From Lactarius indigo (taxonomy: Eukaryota; Basidiomycota; Agaricomycetes; Russulales; Russulaceae): a DNA stretch of 64,000 nt. How positions within the stretch are numbered: the stretch's first letter is position 1; every line of letters begins with the position of its first letter. Of this stretch, positions 43,701-53,884 are shown one piece after another. Both the position numbers and the translations under genes were made by a program. The stretch spans positions 992,001 through 1,056,000 of the forward strand of contig JAFKAC010000017.1 of the NCBI GenBank assembly GCA_025766275.1. Reading direction: 5' to 3'. A model generated the notes under the pieces. That model did not search any database, had not been told where the DNA came from, and saw nothing but the letters and a program-made list of their open reading frames with translations.

Positions 43701-44785
43701 TCACGGTAAGCATACCGGCCAATAAGAACGCCTCGGTAAGCGAAGAAGGACATGCCAGGGAGAAAGTGAAGGTCTACACTGATGGGTCAGCACACAACGG
43801 CAAAGTAGGGGCAGCGGCTATTCTATTCCGACAGGGAGGTCCGATCCGCAAGTTGCATTACCACCTAGGCCCAAGTTCACTGCACACTGTTCACGAAGCG
43901 GAACTCACGGGTATTCTATTAGGTCTACACTTAATAAGAACGGACAAAAAAGGGAAAACCAGCTACTCTATCGGAGTGGATAACCAAGCAGCACTAAGCG
44001 CACTCTCAGCGGTAAAGCCATCACCAGGCCAATACATTGCTGATGAAGTCTTGGTTACCGCAGCACGTATAAAGAAAAACATGAACTCCCCAAACTATTC
44101 ACTCAAATTCAGGTGGACGGCCGGCCACTCTGGTATCAAGGGAAATGAAGCAGTAGACAGCGAAGCAAAAATAGCAGCTGACGGACTAACCTCAGACATA
44201 AAAACACTTCCCCCGCTACTCCGCAAACCGCTAAAAATCAACAGATCGGCCACGCTTCAACAGAAAAGAACCACCCTGAGAAACCGGTGGAAGACTGAAT
44301 GGGCGACGTCAGCACGCGCACAGAAGACTAATGACATAGATCCCTCCCTGCCATCCAATAAATACCTTAAGCTGATCAATGATGACAGGTTATCAAGGGT
44401 GGATGTCAGCCGCATATTCCAACTGAGAACAGGGCACATACCGCTCAATGGTTATCTCGAACGTTTTAAACGGGTGGACAACGCAAGATGTCCGGCCTGC
44501 GGACACCCAAAAGAAAATCCCCGGCACTTCCTCCTTGAATGCCCATCCTATGGGCACGAAAGATGGGCGCTCATAGCACAGTGCAAAAAGAAAAACCCCA
44601 AATTAGCAGACATCCTAAACGACGCAAGCATGCTAGTCCCTTTAGCAAATTACATACACGCAACGGGCTGCTTCGAACAAGACAAAAACACCGAAGCCAC
44701 CGCAAGCCAACAAAGTGGCCCCAACGTGCACACACCAAACCCCACGTTACGACAGGCAGATGTCCCAAGCCCAACCAAGGCATGA
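40760..44785 (+). CDS. LINE ORF2, endonuclease-reverse transcriptase-RNase H, 1341 aa
   Basis: Intact. N-terminal AP-type endonuclease (WQQNLNKS, IALQEPAIN, WLGDFNRHHPAWD, TDHVPV). RT with KAPGPDGIPN, YRPIALLNTMGK, FLDIEGAFPN, GIGQGDPLS and the catalytic AYVDD at about 709-713. RNase H with YTDGSAHNG (D1008), HEAELTG (E1048), VDNQAAL (D1074) and AGHSGIKGNEAVD. C-terminal zinc box CPACGHPKENPRHFLLEC. It nicks target DNA and copies the RNA at the nick. The ATG at 40760 overlaps the ORF1 stop by 10 bases (ATGTCTATAA). No stop or frameshift and all catalytic residues present. Confidence 0.96.
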   Translation: MSIRPNRAPNSELTIWQQNLNKSPTGQHDLISSGRLAKSNVDIIALQEPAINFLNKTIATQDWIPLYPTTHDKEPKKTRAITLLQSDLPTERWEQVDFESSDVVVVKIYGDWGQATILNIYNDCHHDHTIHKLTNFHRYNRDHLQGVDAEGNPRHTIWLGDFNRHHPAWDNPEDERLFSNNALEAAETLIKAVADLGLESALAAGTPTHVHNVTKKWTRLDQVFATEHTLERITICEARFEDRGINTDHVPVVMTLDMSLGKTPTRISNNFRDVDWDEFRKALEEEISDFGVPKRLGSQSTLDRKCTRLTKALQNAIKRAVPTTEICPKSKRWWSKELSDLRKRTQKLGRKASQYRNWPEHAVHVEYKEISKQYDKAIKYNKRHHWRNWLERASDPDLWTANKYITAPASDGGKTRTPNLKITKDGQEWTANNNEDKGVMLAKTFFPPKPATCVNPHTPVNYPPPICATHKITKDQIRRQLKRLKPFKAPGPDGIPNIVLSKCADVLIDRLWYIYSAILEREIHHTPWKQSNTIVLRKPGKPRYDTPKAYRPIALLNTMGKLLTAIVAEQLTYYTEKFNLLPPLHFGGRPARTTTDALHALTYRIKDAWRKKQVVAVLFLDIEGAFPNAVNERLIHNMKSRKVLEKLVKFTYNLLKDRRTTLKFDDYTSDSITLDNGIGQGDPLSMILYQYYNADLLDIPKNPEESAAAYVDDAILIATAKDFPKAHKILADMMTRPGGAIEWANEHNSQFEFNKLALIDFAHRNNNKKRCPLSLPNANIDPTTSTKYLRVYIDQHLMWNMHIAHAIKKGSMWSAQLRRAVTPSWGLTPKYARKLFISVATPRVLYAVDVWGAPKPIDTLPPNKKGLSKAITKLTATQRAGALAITGGLRTLPTDVLEAHAFLLPLHLEIDKICHRAATRIATLPLDHPLSKPARRCANRPIKRHPSPLHILMQTYGIRPDNYETIRPVPRNPALSHKRPFTVSIPANKNASVSEEGHAREKVKVYTDGSAHNGKVGAAAILFRQGGPIRKLHYHLGPSSLHTVHEAELTGILLGLHLIRTDKKGKTSYSIGVDNQAALSALSAVKPSPGQYIADEVLVTAARIKKNMNSPNYSLKFRWTAGHSGIKGNEAVDSEAKIAADGLTSDIKTLPPLLRKPLKINRSATLQQKRTTLRNRWKTEWATSARAQKTNDIDPSLPSNKYLKLINDDRLSRVDVSRIFQLRTGHIPLNGYLERFKRVDNARCPACGHPKENPRHFLLECPSYGHERWALIAQCKKKNPKLADILNDASMLVPLANYIHATGCFEQDKNTEATASQQSGPNVHTPNPTLRQADVPSPTKA

Positions 44786-45101
44786 AGAGTCCTCTGACCG
44801 GCGAACCCAAGTTCTTTGCACAGCCACATTTGCAACTGCAAACATCAAAATCATCAAGGCACCCAAGATGACACACACCACCCGGCGGCAAAAACTTCAA
44901 TTCGTCTTGGCACGCAACGGCGCCTCAGAAGCACCCGACACTTGGCGCAACACAACGCCGCTTCTAATCCTAGGAGTGGAGAGGTTTTAAATGGAGGGGA
45001 AGAGAAGAAGGACAGACTCGGACAAACATCAGGGCACAACAGTAAATACTTAGTGAAGTGCTACATAGGGTTCTGTACCCCAAGGTGCACGAAAATGGAT
45101 T
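44786..45101 (+). other. LINE 3' UTR
   Basis: About 316 bases before the A tail, no coding sense. In target-primed transcription this end is recognised by the RT. Confidence 0.7.
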
Positions 45102-45131
45102 AAAAAAAAAAAAAAAAAAAACGTGCAAGAA

Positions 45132-46860
45132 TGCGCCGAATGCCAAAGGAACAAAGTGAACACCAGACCCATTCGAGCGGCACTACACCCTATCACACCG
45201 GTACTGGAAGCCACTCCGTTTCAGACCGTGGCTGTAGACTTCATCACTAAGCTACCGCTGTCAAAAGGTTACGACAGCATACTCACAGTCACAGATCACA
45301 ATTGTAGCAAGGCGTCCATCTTCGTACCATGCAAAGAGGAGATCACGGCGGAAGAAACGGCGGCTCTATATGTGACTCATGTATTCAAATGCTTCAGACT
45401 ACCACGCAAGGTCATTAGCGACCGCGACCCCCGGTTCACATCCAAATTCACTCGAGAAGCATGCTGAATTCTCAGCATCCAGCAAAACATATCAACGGCA
45501 TATCACCCCCACACGGATGGGCAATCAGAAAGAACCAATCAATGGCTGGAGCAATATCTGCGCTTCTGGGTCAACGAGCGTCAAGATAATTGGACCACCC
45601 TGTTGCCAATCGCAGAGTTCGCGCACAACAATTGGCCCCATGAGCATACTAAACAGTCACCGTTCCAACTACTGATGGGATATGACCCGCAAGCTGATTG
45701 GACCGATAAGCCGTCTCCCATTCCCCAAGTAAACGTACGACTAACGCAACTAAAAGAGGCTAGAGAGAACACCCAACGCCTCATGAAAAAGGCACAAGAA
45801 GCATGGGTATGCAACAAGACTATGCCAAAGTTCAAGAACGGCGACCTCGTATGGCTAGAAGGCAAACACCTTCGAACCAATCAACCCACGGCAAAGCTAG
45901 CGGCACGACACCATGGCCCCTTTAGGGTGATTCAGGTGATGTCGCCCTATAATTATCGACTGGAACTTCCCACGCAGTGGAGCATACATCCAGTGTTCCA
46001 TATCGATCTTCTCACACCCTACAAACAAACTCCCTTACACAGGGAAAACTTCACGCACCCACCGCTGGAGCTGATTGATGGAGAAGAAGAATACGAAGTC
46101 GAGGCCATTCTAGACACTCGGCACTTCGGCAGAGGAAAGCGTTTGCAGTACCTCATCAAATGGAAGTAATACACCGACTCGGAGAACCAGTGGGTCAACA
46201 AAGATGACGTCTTTGCACCAGAAGCACTCCGACTGTATCAGGAAATACAAGCACATGGCCGAAAAGATAAAACGAGGGTTGCTCGAACCGAGGAAAGTCA
46301 TCCCCTCTTCCTTCGCTCAGTCCACACTCTCATGCCTACTTCCCCGCTGCGACATGTCACACAAGCGCAACTCCTCGACTCCCTTGCAGAAGACGCCCAG
46401 GCCCTCCTGGCTGAGGACAACGACACCGAAATACCAAACACTCAGCTCACACCATGGACGCCACTTGCACCAACAGAGGGGCCCATCACTGCACAAGAAT
46501 GGATCAACGTCATCACCAGATTCCCAGACCCAACAACTGCCCCCGACAACGAGCGAGCAGTCGTCCATGTCTTTCGAGACGATCACGGGGAGCGCAAACC
46601 AATCACCGCTATCCCCCCAAGTGACGACCTCATCGGCGTTCACGGAATTTTCCTGAGCAACGACCAGCGTTCAAGCGCTGATGGAGTACGAGTTGGAGGG
46701 GTGGAGGAGAGTGGCAGCGGAGTGGCAGAAGGAGCAGCTCGACTCAGCAGCGGCCCGACTGAGGGAGATGTGCGAGCGACGGCAGCGATGGCGGCAGCTG
46801 AGGCTGGCCATGATGACGAAGATTACTACCCGGCGAGACATTCCTTCCTTCGAACGAAAA
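45132..46860 (+). pseudogene. pol: B1 pol, integrase core, chromodomain and start of tail
   Basis: Resumes B1 pol in the same frame after the LINE: CAECQRNK (end of zinc finger), VDFITKLPLSKGYD, ISDRDPRF, DGQSERTNQ (catalytic glutamate kept), and a chromodomain (EEEYEVEAILDTRHF...LQYLIKWK). Stops at 45465 (TGA) and 46167 (TAA, inside the chromodomain). The tail (GPITAQEWINVITRFPDP, DDEDYYPARHSFL) resembles the start of the family A tail, then similarity ends near 46855. The +1 frame from 46681 (YELEGWRRVAAEWQKEQL) matches the overlapping frame of family A. Confidence 0.85.
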
Positions 46861-47539
46861 GTGACCCTCACTGTGGGCATAGTACAATGTTATGTGAGTT
46901 TATATGCTAATTTTATAAGAAGCATATCCCAGAAATGTCTAAACAGTTGTTGTGTAAAATATTGTAAACTTATTTACAATATACTCTCCAATGTGCAAAG
47001 GCTTATGCCACCAGATATATTGTAAAAGTATCCACAATATAACTCACAATTAACTTTCAATATGCTCCACACATATATTATTAATAAATCCATGTTGTTC
47101 ATTGTGATGACATAGTGACTCATATTTACAATTTATTCCCAATTAATCTACGGATTTCATTGAAGAGATATCCAGGCTGACAGCCGACATCGTGACATCA
47201 TGAGTCAGCGACTCGAGACGTCTCAACTCAAGACGTTGAAATCTCGACATACAATACACGACATCTCGCTCGACATCGGAACACCTCAACTCACAAACAG
47301 ACACAGGCAAAGGCCCTCGGAACATCTCATTAATGGCTCGAGAGATCAAGCAATCAAGCCCAACTCAAAGACACAGCACACAAAGGCATCGTGCAGATTC
47401 ACACTTGCCAATAACACAGACATATTTTGCATATTAATTCTACAACTAACAATCACTTGTACATGTACAGACTCGAATCGGTGTAAGTTCGAAAGGCGAT
47501 ATACAATATCCGCAAGAAAGGGGAGGAAGAGGAAGTAGT
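46861..47539. other. AT-rich intergenic sequence, no gene seen
   Basis: Includes a perfect 9-base stem with 4-base loop (tattgtaaa-ctta-tttacaata, 46960-46981) and several ttacaat/attgtaa words, then cgacat-rich sequence. No protein-like frame. Confidence 0.5.
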
Positions 47540-47900
47540 GGTCCACTCCCGCCCTGCCCCGCTTCGTCTTGTCGCAGGGCCGACACCTCTCAGTGGTCCT
47601 CTCAGGGCTCGCCACCGTTGCACCTCTGCGACGGCAGCAGGACGGGGCGGCCTAAAGGTCGGGTCGCGGCTGTAACGACGACGGAGGGAGGAGGCCCGGA
47701 GCGTGACTCCAGAAGCTCCCGGTCCAGTTGTCGGTGCGACGGAGAGGGGTGGTTCTGAAGAGAGTGGTGACCACATGGACGCATCTAGAAAACGACATGA
47801 ATACTCACCTCTACCTGTATCGACGCGGGAGAGGTAGACTCTTGGTGATGGCTTGGGACAGAATGTGGACGGTAAGCGTCGCGACCGAGACAGCGCAGGT
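47540..47900. repeat. Unclassified dispersed repeat R1, copy 1
   Basis: Shares colinear blocks with 53885-54250: cactcccgccctg, cggcctaa-ggtcggg, gacgacggaggg, agagtggtgaccacat/gcat, gggagaggtagac. Diverged, GC-rich, no TSD or terminal repeat noticed. A long minus frame through it is probably not coding. Confidence 0.6.
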
Positions 47901-48860
47901 ACGGTGACAGGCGGCGTGGCCGAGGCGTGGCGAAGGACAAAGGACATGAGACGCGGGAACGCGCGGCCTACGAGTGAGCGGGTGACAAGCTGGCGTGCGT
48001 TGGCGATCCGATCCGATAAGGGTGAACGAGTGGGATGACCTCGTAACGAGAGTGAGTGGGTGGGTAGGTGGGTTGAAGCGAGCGGGAGAGAGGAAAGAGT
48101 GATCGATAAAAAGGAAGTGAATCCGAATCCGAACTGGCACTTCGGCCACGTGATGTCGATATTCGGCTGGGGCTCAAAAATGTTCAAATCTTGACTGTCC
48201 CTGGTCATGCTCTTTCTTGGAAAAAATCCAGGGGTTTCGGCGCTGAAAACGGTGAGATCGGCGCTAAGGCAAGAGTGGGGGAAGGTGGCGTCGGGTGTGG
48301 TAGTGGGGGTGTCGTGATCGTCAACTTCGCACAGGTGGATATTGGTGTGCGGCTGAGGGGAATGGCAACGGGAGTCTTGATTCACTTTAAAAGACCTTGA
48401 TGAGCCCATGCTTGTGTGCATTTGAAAGCGTTTGAAGTAATACCGACGACGTTGGCGGGGTAGAGACTCAGTGCGTTGTCGCGTGTGGTGGCGAGGGTAC
48501 CGCGTGTCCTCGGCTTGCGCTTGCTGGCGTCCTCGTGTGCTGCTAAGACTAAGACCGAGCCCCAGGATCGAAAACGAGGCGTCCAGTGTACGGCGTGTAC
48601 CGCGCTAGCCGAAACTATTGAGCAGAAGCGTCGCCTGCATTGGGGATGCTGTTCTGGCCGCTGCCGAGATCTTCCGCCTTGTTCCGGACCTTGCGCGTGC
48701 GGGTGGTGATGGTTGCCGAGCCGTTGAGGGGTGCCGAAACCAAGTCTGACTGAGTGACAAGAGTGAGTGCAAAGTCGAAGTAGACGCAGAGCCAGGCAGC
48801 AGGAGCGGGCGAAGCGTGTGGGAGACGAGGCGCGAGCGGCGCTGACAAGACTTCGTAGAG
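47901..48860. other. Intergenic, no gene supported
   Basis: Open frames in several registers on both strands, none with recognisable motifs or convincing splice structure. Confidence 0.4.
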
Positions 48861-48866
48861 TACCGG

Positions 48867-48990
48867 AGGTTCTTGCGACTTGAGCACTTGAGAGACGAGA
48901 TACTGCAGCCATTGAGTGTCTAGGAACGGGAGCGACTGTTCTTGCTACTTGAGCAGTTGGGGGATGCGATACAGCAGCCACCGAGTTGGG
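48867..48990. repeat. Imperfect tandem duplication of about 75 bases
   Basis: gttcttgcgacttgagcact (48867 on) and gttcttgctacttgagcagt (48938 on), each followed by a gat...cagcagcca/cagccat block. Confidence 0.6.
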
Positions 48991-49158
48991 ACTTGCTGTG
49001 AAAGGGAAGGAACTGTCGGCGAGGCGGGGACGGTGACTCTGGACCGAGAGGGATCTGAGCTGTGCGGGGTGACTCCGAGCAAGACTCTCAGTCCTCGTTT
49101 GGGCGGTAACAAAGGTCGCTGGTGGATCTGATAAGACGCCTCGGCATTAGAGTCCATG

Positions 49159-49159
49159 A

Positions 49160-49194
<35 letters not shown>
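49159..49194. repeat. (GGGCTC)n microsatellite
   Basis: About six hexamer units ctcggg. Confidence 0.9.
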
Positions 49195-49195
<1 letters not shown>

Positions 49196-49241
49196 ACACC
49201 GTCGGCTGTAAAAATGATGTTGACGCGGATGCACTTGTACA

Positions 49242-50160
49242 TCAATAAAGATATGAGGATTGTATGGCAGGAAAAAGTGACTGAAAAACACACCACTGCG
49301 ACTGCACTTTGGCCAACTTTGCGATGCCAAGAAGGGCAGGAATTATATCTTGTTTCGCTTGAGGCGAGATGGCCAAGGCGTCAAGCTGGGTGCTCAAGAC
49401 TTGATTGAATTCCTCCGTGCCGAAATCACCTCCCATTAAACCTGCCATGACGCGGGAAACAACGGACACCGATAGAGAGGACGTGTGTGGTTGCAGGAAG
49501 GCTGCGACTGATTGAGTGATCATATCAGTGGTATAACTGTTAGGTGCCTTGCGCGTCAGATGAAACGATACCGCAGAGGAAAGGTTAAATGACCTCGTTT
49601 CTGAAGTCATCTTGCAAGGAGCAACCTAGTCCACAGACCGACTGACGATGAGCCAGTTGAGAACATCAGAAAATACAGTGGAGTAAACGCGACTCACTCC
49701 ATCACCTTTGGCAAGTTCGATAACCGACCATCAGATCCCACATGATAACGCCTCATTGGAAACCTCTGCCGGAGGATGGTCTAGTGTGAAATTAAATGAG
49801 TTTTCCGATCCTGCATAAAAATCTATCTGATCTATGGCAGTGGGGCCATCGAAGGGTAATCGATCTGGAGCAGCTGTGTCTAGAACGAAATCATGATTAG
49901 TACGTTAGAATACAAGTCTAGTACATCATTGGCGTACCAGTATTACTCTCTAGGCGCGACTGCAACTTCTTCAGCTCCCTTATATACCTTCTTTCGGCCT
50001 TGCGTCCCGGGTTCTCTCTCACATTTCTTTACATGGGACGCAAAGCCCCCAAAAGTGACATCGAGTTTGACAAATTTTCTTCCCGCTCGTCGGGGATACC
50101 TTCGGGGAGGGAATCGCTTTCGGCATTTACAGAGGAAGTACAGACAAGAGTGAGAAGAGT
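49242..50160 (-). pseudogene. Unidentified multi-exon remnant, perhaps a transposase-like N-terminus
   Basis: Three protein-like blocks on the minus strand. 50160-49988 reads CLYFLCKCRKRF...GGFASHVKKCEREPG, a C-C...H-C zinc-binding pattern like the start of some basidiomycete Tnp2-like proteins. About 49879-49741 reads TAAPDRLPFDGPTAIDQIDFYAG...FNFTLDHPPAEVSNEAL. 49619-49242 reads MTSETRSFNLSSAVSFHLTRK...GDFGTEEFNQVLSTQLDALAIS. Plausible GT/AG sites lie between the blocks (donor gtatat at 49987, acceptor ending 49880), but the phases do not fit. I suspect a decayed gene. No firm function. Confidence 0.35.
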
Positions 50161-51160
50161 GAATAGTTAGAAGGGTAGTTGTACGAGTGATTTGAATTGT
50201 CTTGCGTGGGAAATAAACAAAACATATTATTAATACGTGATTATGAGAGAGGGACGCGTAGATCTGCTTTGCGATCCAGAGCTAGCAGAGCTCCAGGGAC
50301 CCGTAGACTCACCGCATTTGGGATATTAAGTGACATTGAAAAGCGGGTTTTGGTTCGGAGGTGTCGCACGGCGATTTGGGAATTGTCTGACGCTCATTCC
50401 TGTCTGACGTTTGGTCGCTGGCAATCCCATTGAGCCTCATCGCCTGAGGATGATCTTTATACGTGGCATGCAAGTACGAGGCGCGTTGAGCATGTGTCGA
50501 GCCCGATAACGGCGTCTATCCGGTGAAGCGATTAGGTCGGGGGAGAGGAGGAAGAGCGTACCTCGTTCACATATTCAGGCAAAGGCAACCTGTTTGTCGC
50601 TGACGCCGCAGAGCGCGTCCAGGACGACATCGCAGCGACAGCGCTCTACAATCTGCGTCACGATAGCTTCGGGCGTGCCACCCTTCCGAGTCCACAATGC
50701 ATCCCTCATCGCTGTGGTGTGGTCGGGGATCTGTTGACATGTGGGCCTGCGATCAGTGAGTACTTTGCGGGGTTACATTGACTAAAACTTAGCTTTCCCT
50801 CTCTTCGTAAGGTTTCCTGATGTCGCCACTCAGAGGCGCTCTGCGTGGTATCCCAACCACGACGCCCATGAGATGCCGCTGCCGCCGCCGAGGCACTCCG
50901 CCAACACGACCCGTGCGACCCCAATCATGACGGCGACGGTAACGCGATGGAGGGGCGAGGATGGGGACGTCGGTGGCGGTGACGGTAACGTGGCGGCGAG
51001 GCAACGACGTGGACGGTGACGAGGGAGGTGATGGGGTCGCTGGGTTTCAGCATTCCCGTGGCTAAAGAAAGAAGTAGAAAAGGTTTAAAACAAATTGGAG
51101 AGTATATCAAGCAAATTCGTAGTACTCTAAGGCAAGTTGGATGCCTGTCGACCTATCACG
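50161..51160. other. Intergenic, nothing recognised
   Basis: Only short frames, including one at 50197-50433 (plus, 78 aa) of unknown character. Confidence 0.4.
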
Positions 51161-51239
51161 CGACGGCGCCACCCTCTCCTGCCCATCTGAATAGAATATA
51201 ACATGAGAATAAATATGAGAATAAATGGACGCACTTACC

Positions 51240-51345
51240 CCATTAAATGCAGGATCACTATGGTAAACATGATGAGTCGAAATGTGCACGCCGTTCCATC
51301 TGCTGAAGTCCACCGTTAAGTGCCATCCCGGTTCTACTGCGCCTC
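51240..51345 (-). pseudogene. Possible isolated exon of an unidentified gene
   Basis: Minus strand, after an AG near 51340, reads VEPGWHLTVDFSRWNGVHI then STHHVYHSDPAFNG and meets gtaagt, a good splice donor. The residue pattern looks like a real protein, but neighbouring exons could not be joined in phase. Not recognised. Confidence 0.35.
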
Positions 51346-52845
51346 GTTCGCGGTGCCAGCCCGTAGGCCTGCAAGTGATTGTGAGTGCCGACGGGGCGCG
51401 TTAAAGAGGCGCGTAAAAACGCACCTCACAGTTGCGACCTCGACCCCATCATGCGCGAGTCGTTCATGACTCACAAAGTGGGCCCATACGTGTGCCTTTA
51501 CGATCTCCCGTGTTCTTTGATGACGCCTTGAACTGTAGAGGTCGCCCAGCTTAATGGTGAGAGGCATTGAAGATGGTGAGGTCAGCAAGGTGGCGATAAA
51601 AGGAAAAGAGCTGAAGTTGTAACTTATGTTAGCCCGGGAATATCAGCGACGACGCGAGAAAAATGAATGTGCCTCTAAGGCATCCCTCTACCGCTTAGAA
51701 CTGGGACTCGGGTCCGCTGGGTGACCAAAATTAAGCCTAGAAAGCTATCTTATAAGCTGCCTCTTTCTCTCTGTTTCTCGATCTCATCATCAGAGGTATC
51801 TAAGGCAATACCGCCGATGTGAGAGGCAGATAAAACCCTCTCTCCTGTCACTTCTCTCTCTGTTTCTCGGCTTTATCATTTGGTCAGGGTTTGAGACGAG
51901 ACTGACAGCGTCGATGGTGAGGCAGCGGGGTGAGTAACTGGCATGACTCATGAGGAATAAAAACCTTCTCACCTGATGCTCGGAGCTGAAGAAGTAGCAA
52001 GCGACAACAGTGACAGTCTAAGTATCCCAAGTAGTATCCTTGCTGAAGTTATTACGGTATTAGGCCCCAGTGGTCTCCTTCGTCTTGCCTAGGACCGTGA
52101 GAGACTTCAAGTTCCCAAAAAGTTAAATCACATTCTTCAGCACAGCACTTAGAATGTACAGCAAGCACGGCCAGCCAGGGAGGAAAGAAGTTTAAGAGAG
52201 ACGGTCGCAGCGGGTCAGGGACTCTTCAGGGGAAAGAGTCTAAGGGACTGTAATAACCACGCTCTGAATCCTTGATCCTGTTATGCTTTGTAATTATCTG
52301 AAAATTGTCATCATGATTATAAAGTGTCCCGGCATTTGGCGACATATGCTGATGCTCACCTCACGTTCCCTTGTGTAACTTCCATTTTGCGCCTTGTGCG
52401 GTCATTTGCAACGAAAGTCATTTAGTATATCCCGTACTCAGATTATCTCAATCCTGTCCCTGTGTATACATCAGATCGTAATCATAATCTCTCGCGAATA
52501 TATATTCTCTCGAAACCACCTTCCTACATGTCTTTGTGCGCGTTAAATCTCGAATGTTATGCAAGTCATATTTACGCTCACCTTCGGTCGCCATGCTTTA
52601 GATATTGCTTGCCACTAGCAAGATTAGTCGGCGATGAGGGTGTCCAATAAAAGAGTACCGTGCGACGGTTAGAGTCAATGATCCATGAGCAACATCACTC
52701 AAGGGGTGCATACTACTCAGGATTCTCACCTGATGGCGACTTCATTCCTCGGTCAGGTCGTCTACATCGAGGTCTTCTGTGTGCATGAAGCACGCCTGCA
52801 TGAGCTGTTGGTCAAAATTCCTTCACCATGAGTCTCATTGCGCTG
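51346..52845. other. Intergenic, no gene seen
   Basis: Contains a duplicated ctctctctgtttctcg motif (about 51765 and 51860) and otherwise nothing recognisable. Confidence 0.45.
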
Positions 52846-53839
52846 TCAATTCGGATAGAACCGTACCCTGTCCATTGGAAGAATATGTATCACTTCATGT
52901 CCACTGATTTCGAGGGGCGTCACTGCAATATGACAAATGATGTCCGAGGGTTCAATGATGACAGGTGGCACGAACTCGTTCCTGCACAAAAATCCTCCGG
53001 CGAATCCAAATCATTTATACCTTCGGTCTATTTCCCTGAGATCTGGGCTGTGTTGAAGAGGGGCATAGGGCTGCACGCAGAGGTAAACAGACGGGTGGCT
53101 AACTTGACCCCGAGAAGAAGACGAGGGTGAATCAGGAACGTGGGTATGAAAGAAAATGTGCGTGATCTGGCTGGACTTTTCATGCTGGGGGGATCGAAAA
53201 AACAGGTGGCTATCACGTGACCGACAGGTTGCCGTTGAGTACTGAACACCGCGGAGGGAGAACTTGTCCAAAAACTGAGCAGATACAGATGTGGTTGAAG
53301 AACTTCCTGTAGAATCCTTGGCCCTGAGATCCGGATGTTTGCGATATAAGAATTGTATGAACGCTGTTAGTACGGCATCGGGAAGCCTTGATTCACGTAG
53401 ACGTTCTCTATCATATGCGAAATCTGTTTGTTGTGTCAAGTGAACTGCGTCGATCAGATGGGCCAAGCGCGTCCCGCGGACGTCCTCAGCAAGAGTACTC
53501 TTGTATGCTTCCAGAAGGTCGCCAACATGTGAGCGGACCTCACTGTCATCCGCGAGTAGCGCTTGTAGATTTGCCTCCCTCGTCGAGGCACGCATGAATG
53601 TTAACTCGAGTTCACCTTGTCGAAAATAAGTATTTGGTAGGGTTATATCTAGAAGCAAGACGCAAACCTAGCTTCATGTTATGGTTCTTGCTCTGCATGG
53701 AATGGATGTACTGTTCGTAGAAGGCAGCGCCATGTGTGTGTGCAGGGCCAAACCCTCTGAGAACGTCCCCATAGTGCAAGGCGGCGTGATGGATCGGCTT
53801 CACCTTTGCCACCTTATATAGTGATTTGAATGTCGTCAC
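52846..53839 (-). pseudogene. Tnp2-like (CACTA-associated) transposase remnant 1, C-terminal part
   Basis: Two exons joined by a 50-base intron (minus strand, AAGCTAG|gtttgc...acaag|GTGAA) give ALHYGDVLRGFGPAHTHGA, then MKLGELELTFMRASTREANL, VRGTRLAHLIDAVH and SRDSHLFFRSP. An in-frame TGA (53013-53011) is followed by FVPPVIIEPSDIICHIAVTP...IHILPMDRV to a stop at 52846. The HYGDxLRxFGP and GELExTFM patterns are what I know from basidiomycete proteins linked to Tnp2 transposases. The stop after K looks like another CGA to TGA change. Repeat R1 abuts the upstream end at about 53880. Confidence 0.5.
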
Positions 53840-53884
53840 GTAGCGAAAGATATATTTCTCGTATAACTTGATCTCGTCCCCGGT

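Larger units (their letters stand above)
38822..45120 (+). mobile_element. Full-length LINE (non-LTR retrotransposon, I/Tad-like)
   Basis: 6299 bases from gaggacttcc to a 19-A tail (45102-45120), flanked by the perfect 11-base TSD acgtgcaagaa (38811-38821 and 45121-45131) in B1 integrase. 5' UTR 157 bases, two intact ORFs overlapping by 10 bases, 3' UTR about 316 bases. Presence of endonuclease, RT and RNase H puts it in the I/Tad group common in fungi. Intact frames, perfect TSD and pure poly(A) point to a recent insertion, so it is the best candidate for an active element here. Confidence 0.95.
1832..46860 (+). mobile_element. Ty3/gypsy chromovirus B1, 5' LTR to pol tail, interrupted by element C and a LINE, 3' end lost
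   Basis: Pieces are 1832-2761, 34770-38821 and 45132 to about 46860. Removing C (2762-34764 plus one TSD copy) makes the N-terminal gag extension 124 + 48 = 172 codons, the same as in B2. Removing the LINE and one TSD copy leaves pol in frame (2379 bases, 793 codons, from the slip site to the join). Stops interrupt gag at 35520 and pol at 37970, 38570, 45465 and 46167. Similarity to the pol tail of family A fades near 46855 and no 3' LTR or purine tract follows, so the 3' end was deleted or replaced. B1 is the oldest layer of the nest and is certainly dead. Confidence 0.9.

Noticed and set aside
47453..48421. 322-aa open frame on the minus strand
   Set aside because: It runs through repeat R1 and GC-rich intergenic DNA, has arginine/serine/proline-biased low-complexity composition, no recognisable motif, and the other R1 copy does not keep the frame.
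48382..48981. 199-aa open frame on the minus strand
   Set aside because: Repetitive start caused by the tandem duplication at 48867-48990; composition is biased and no motif or splice logic supports it.
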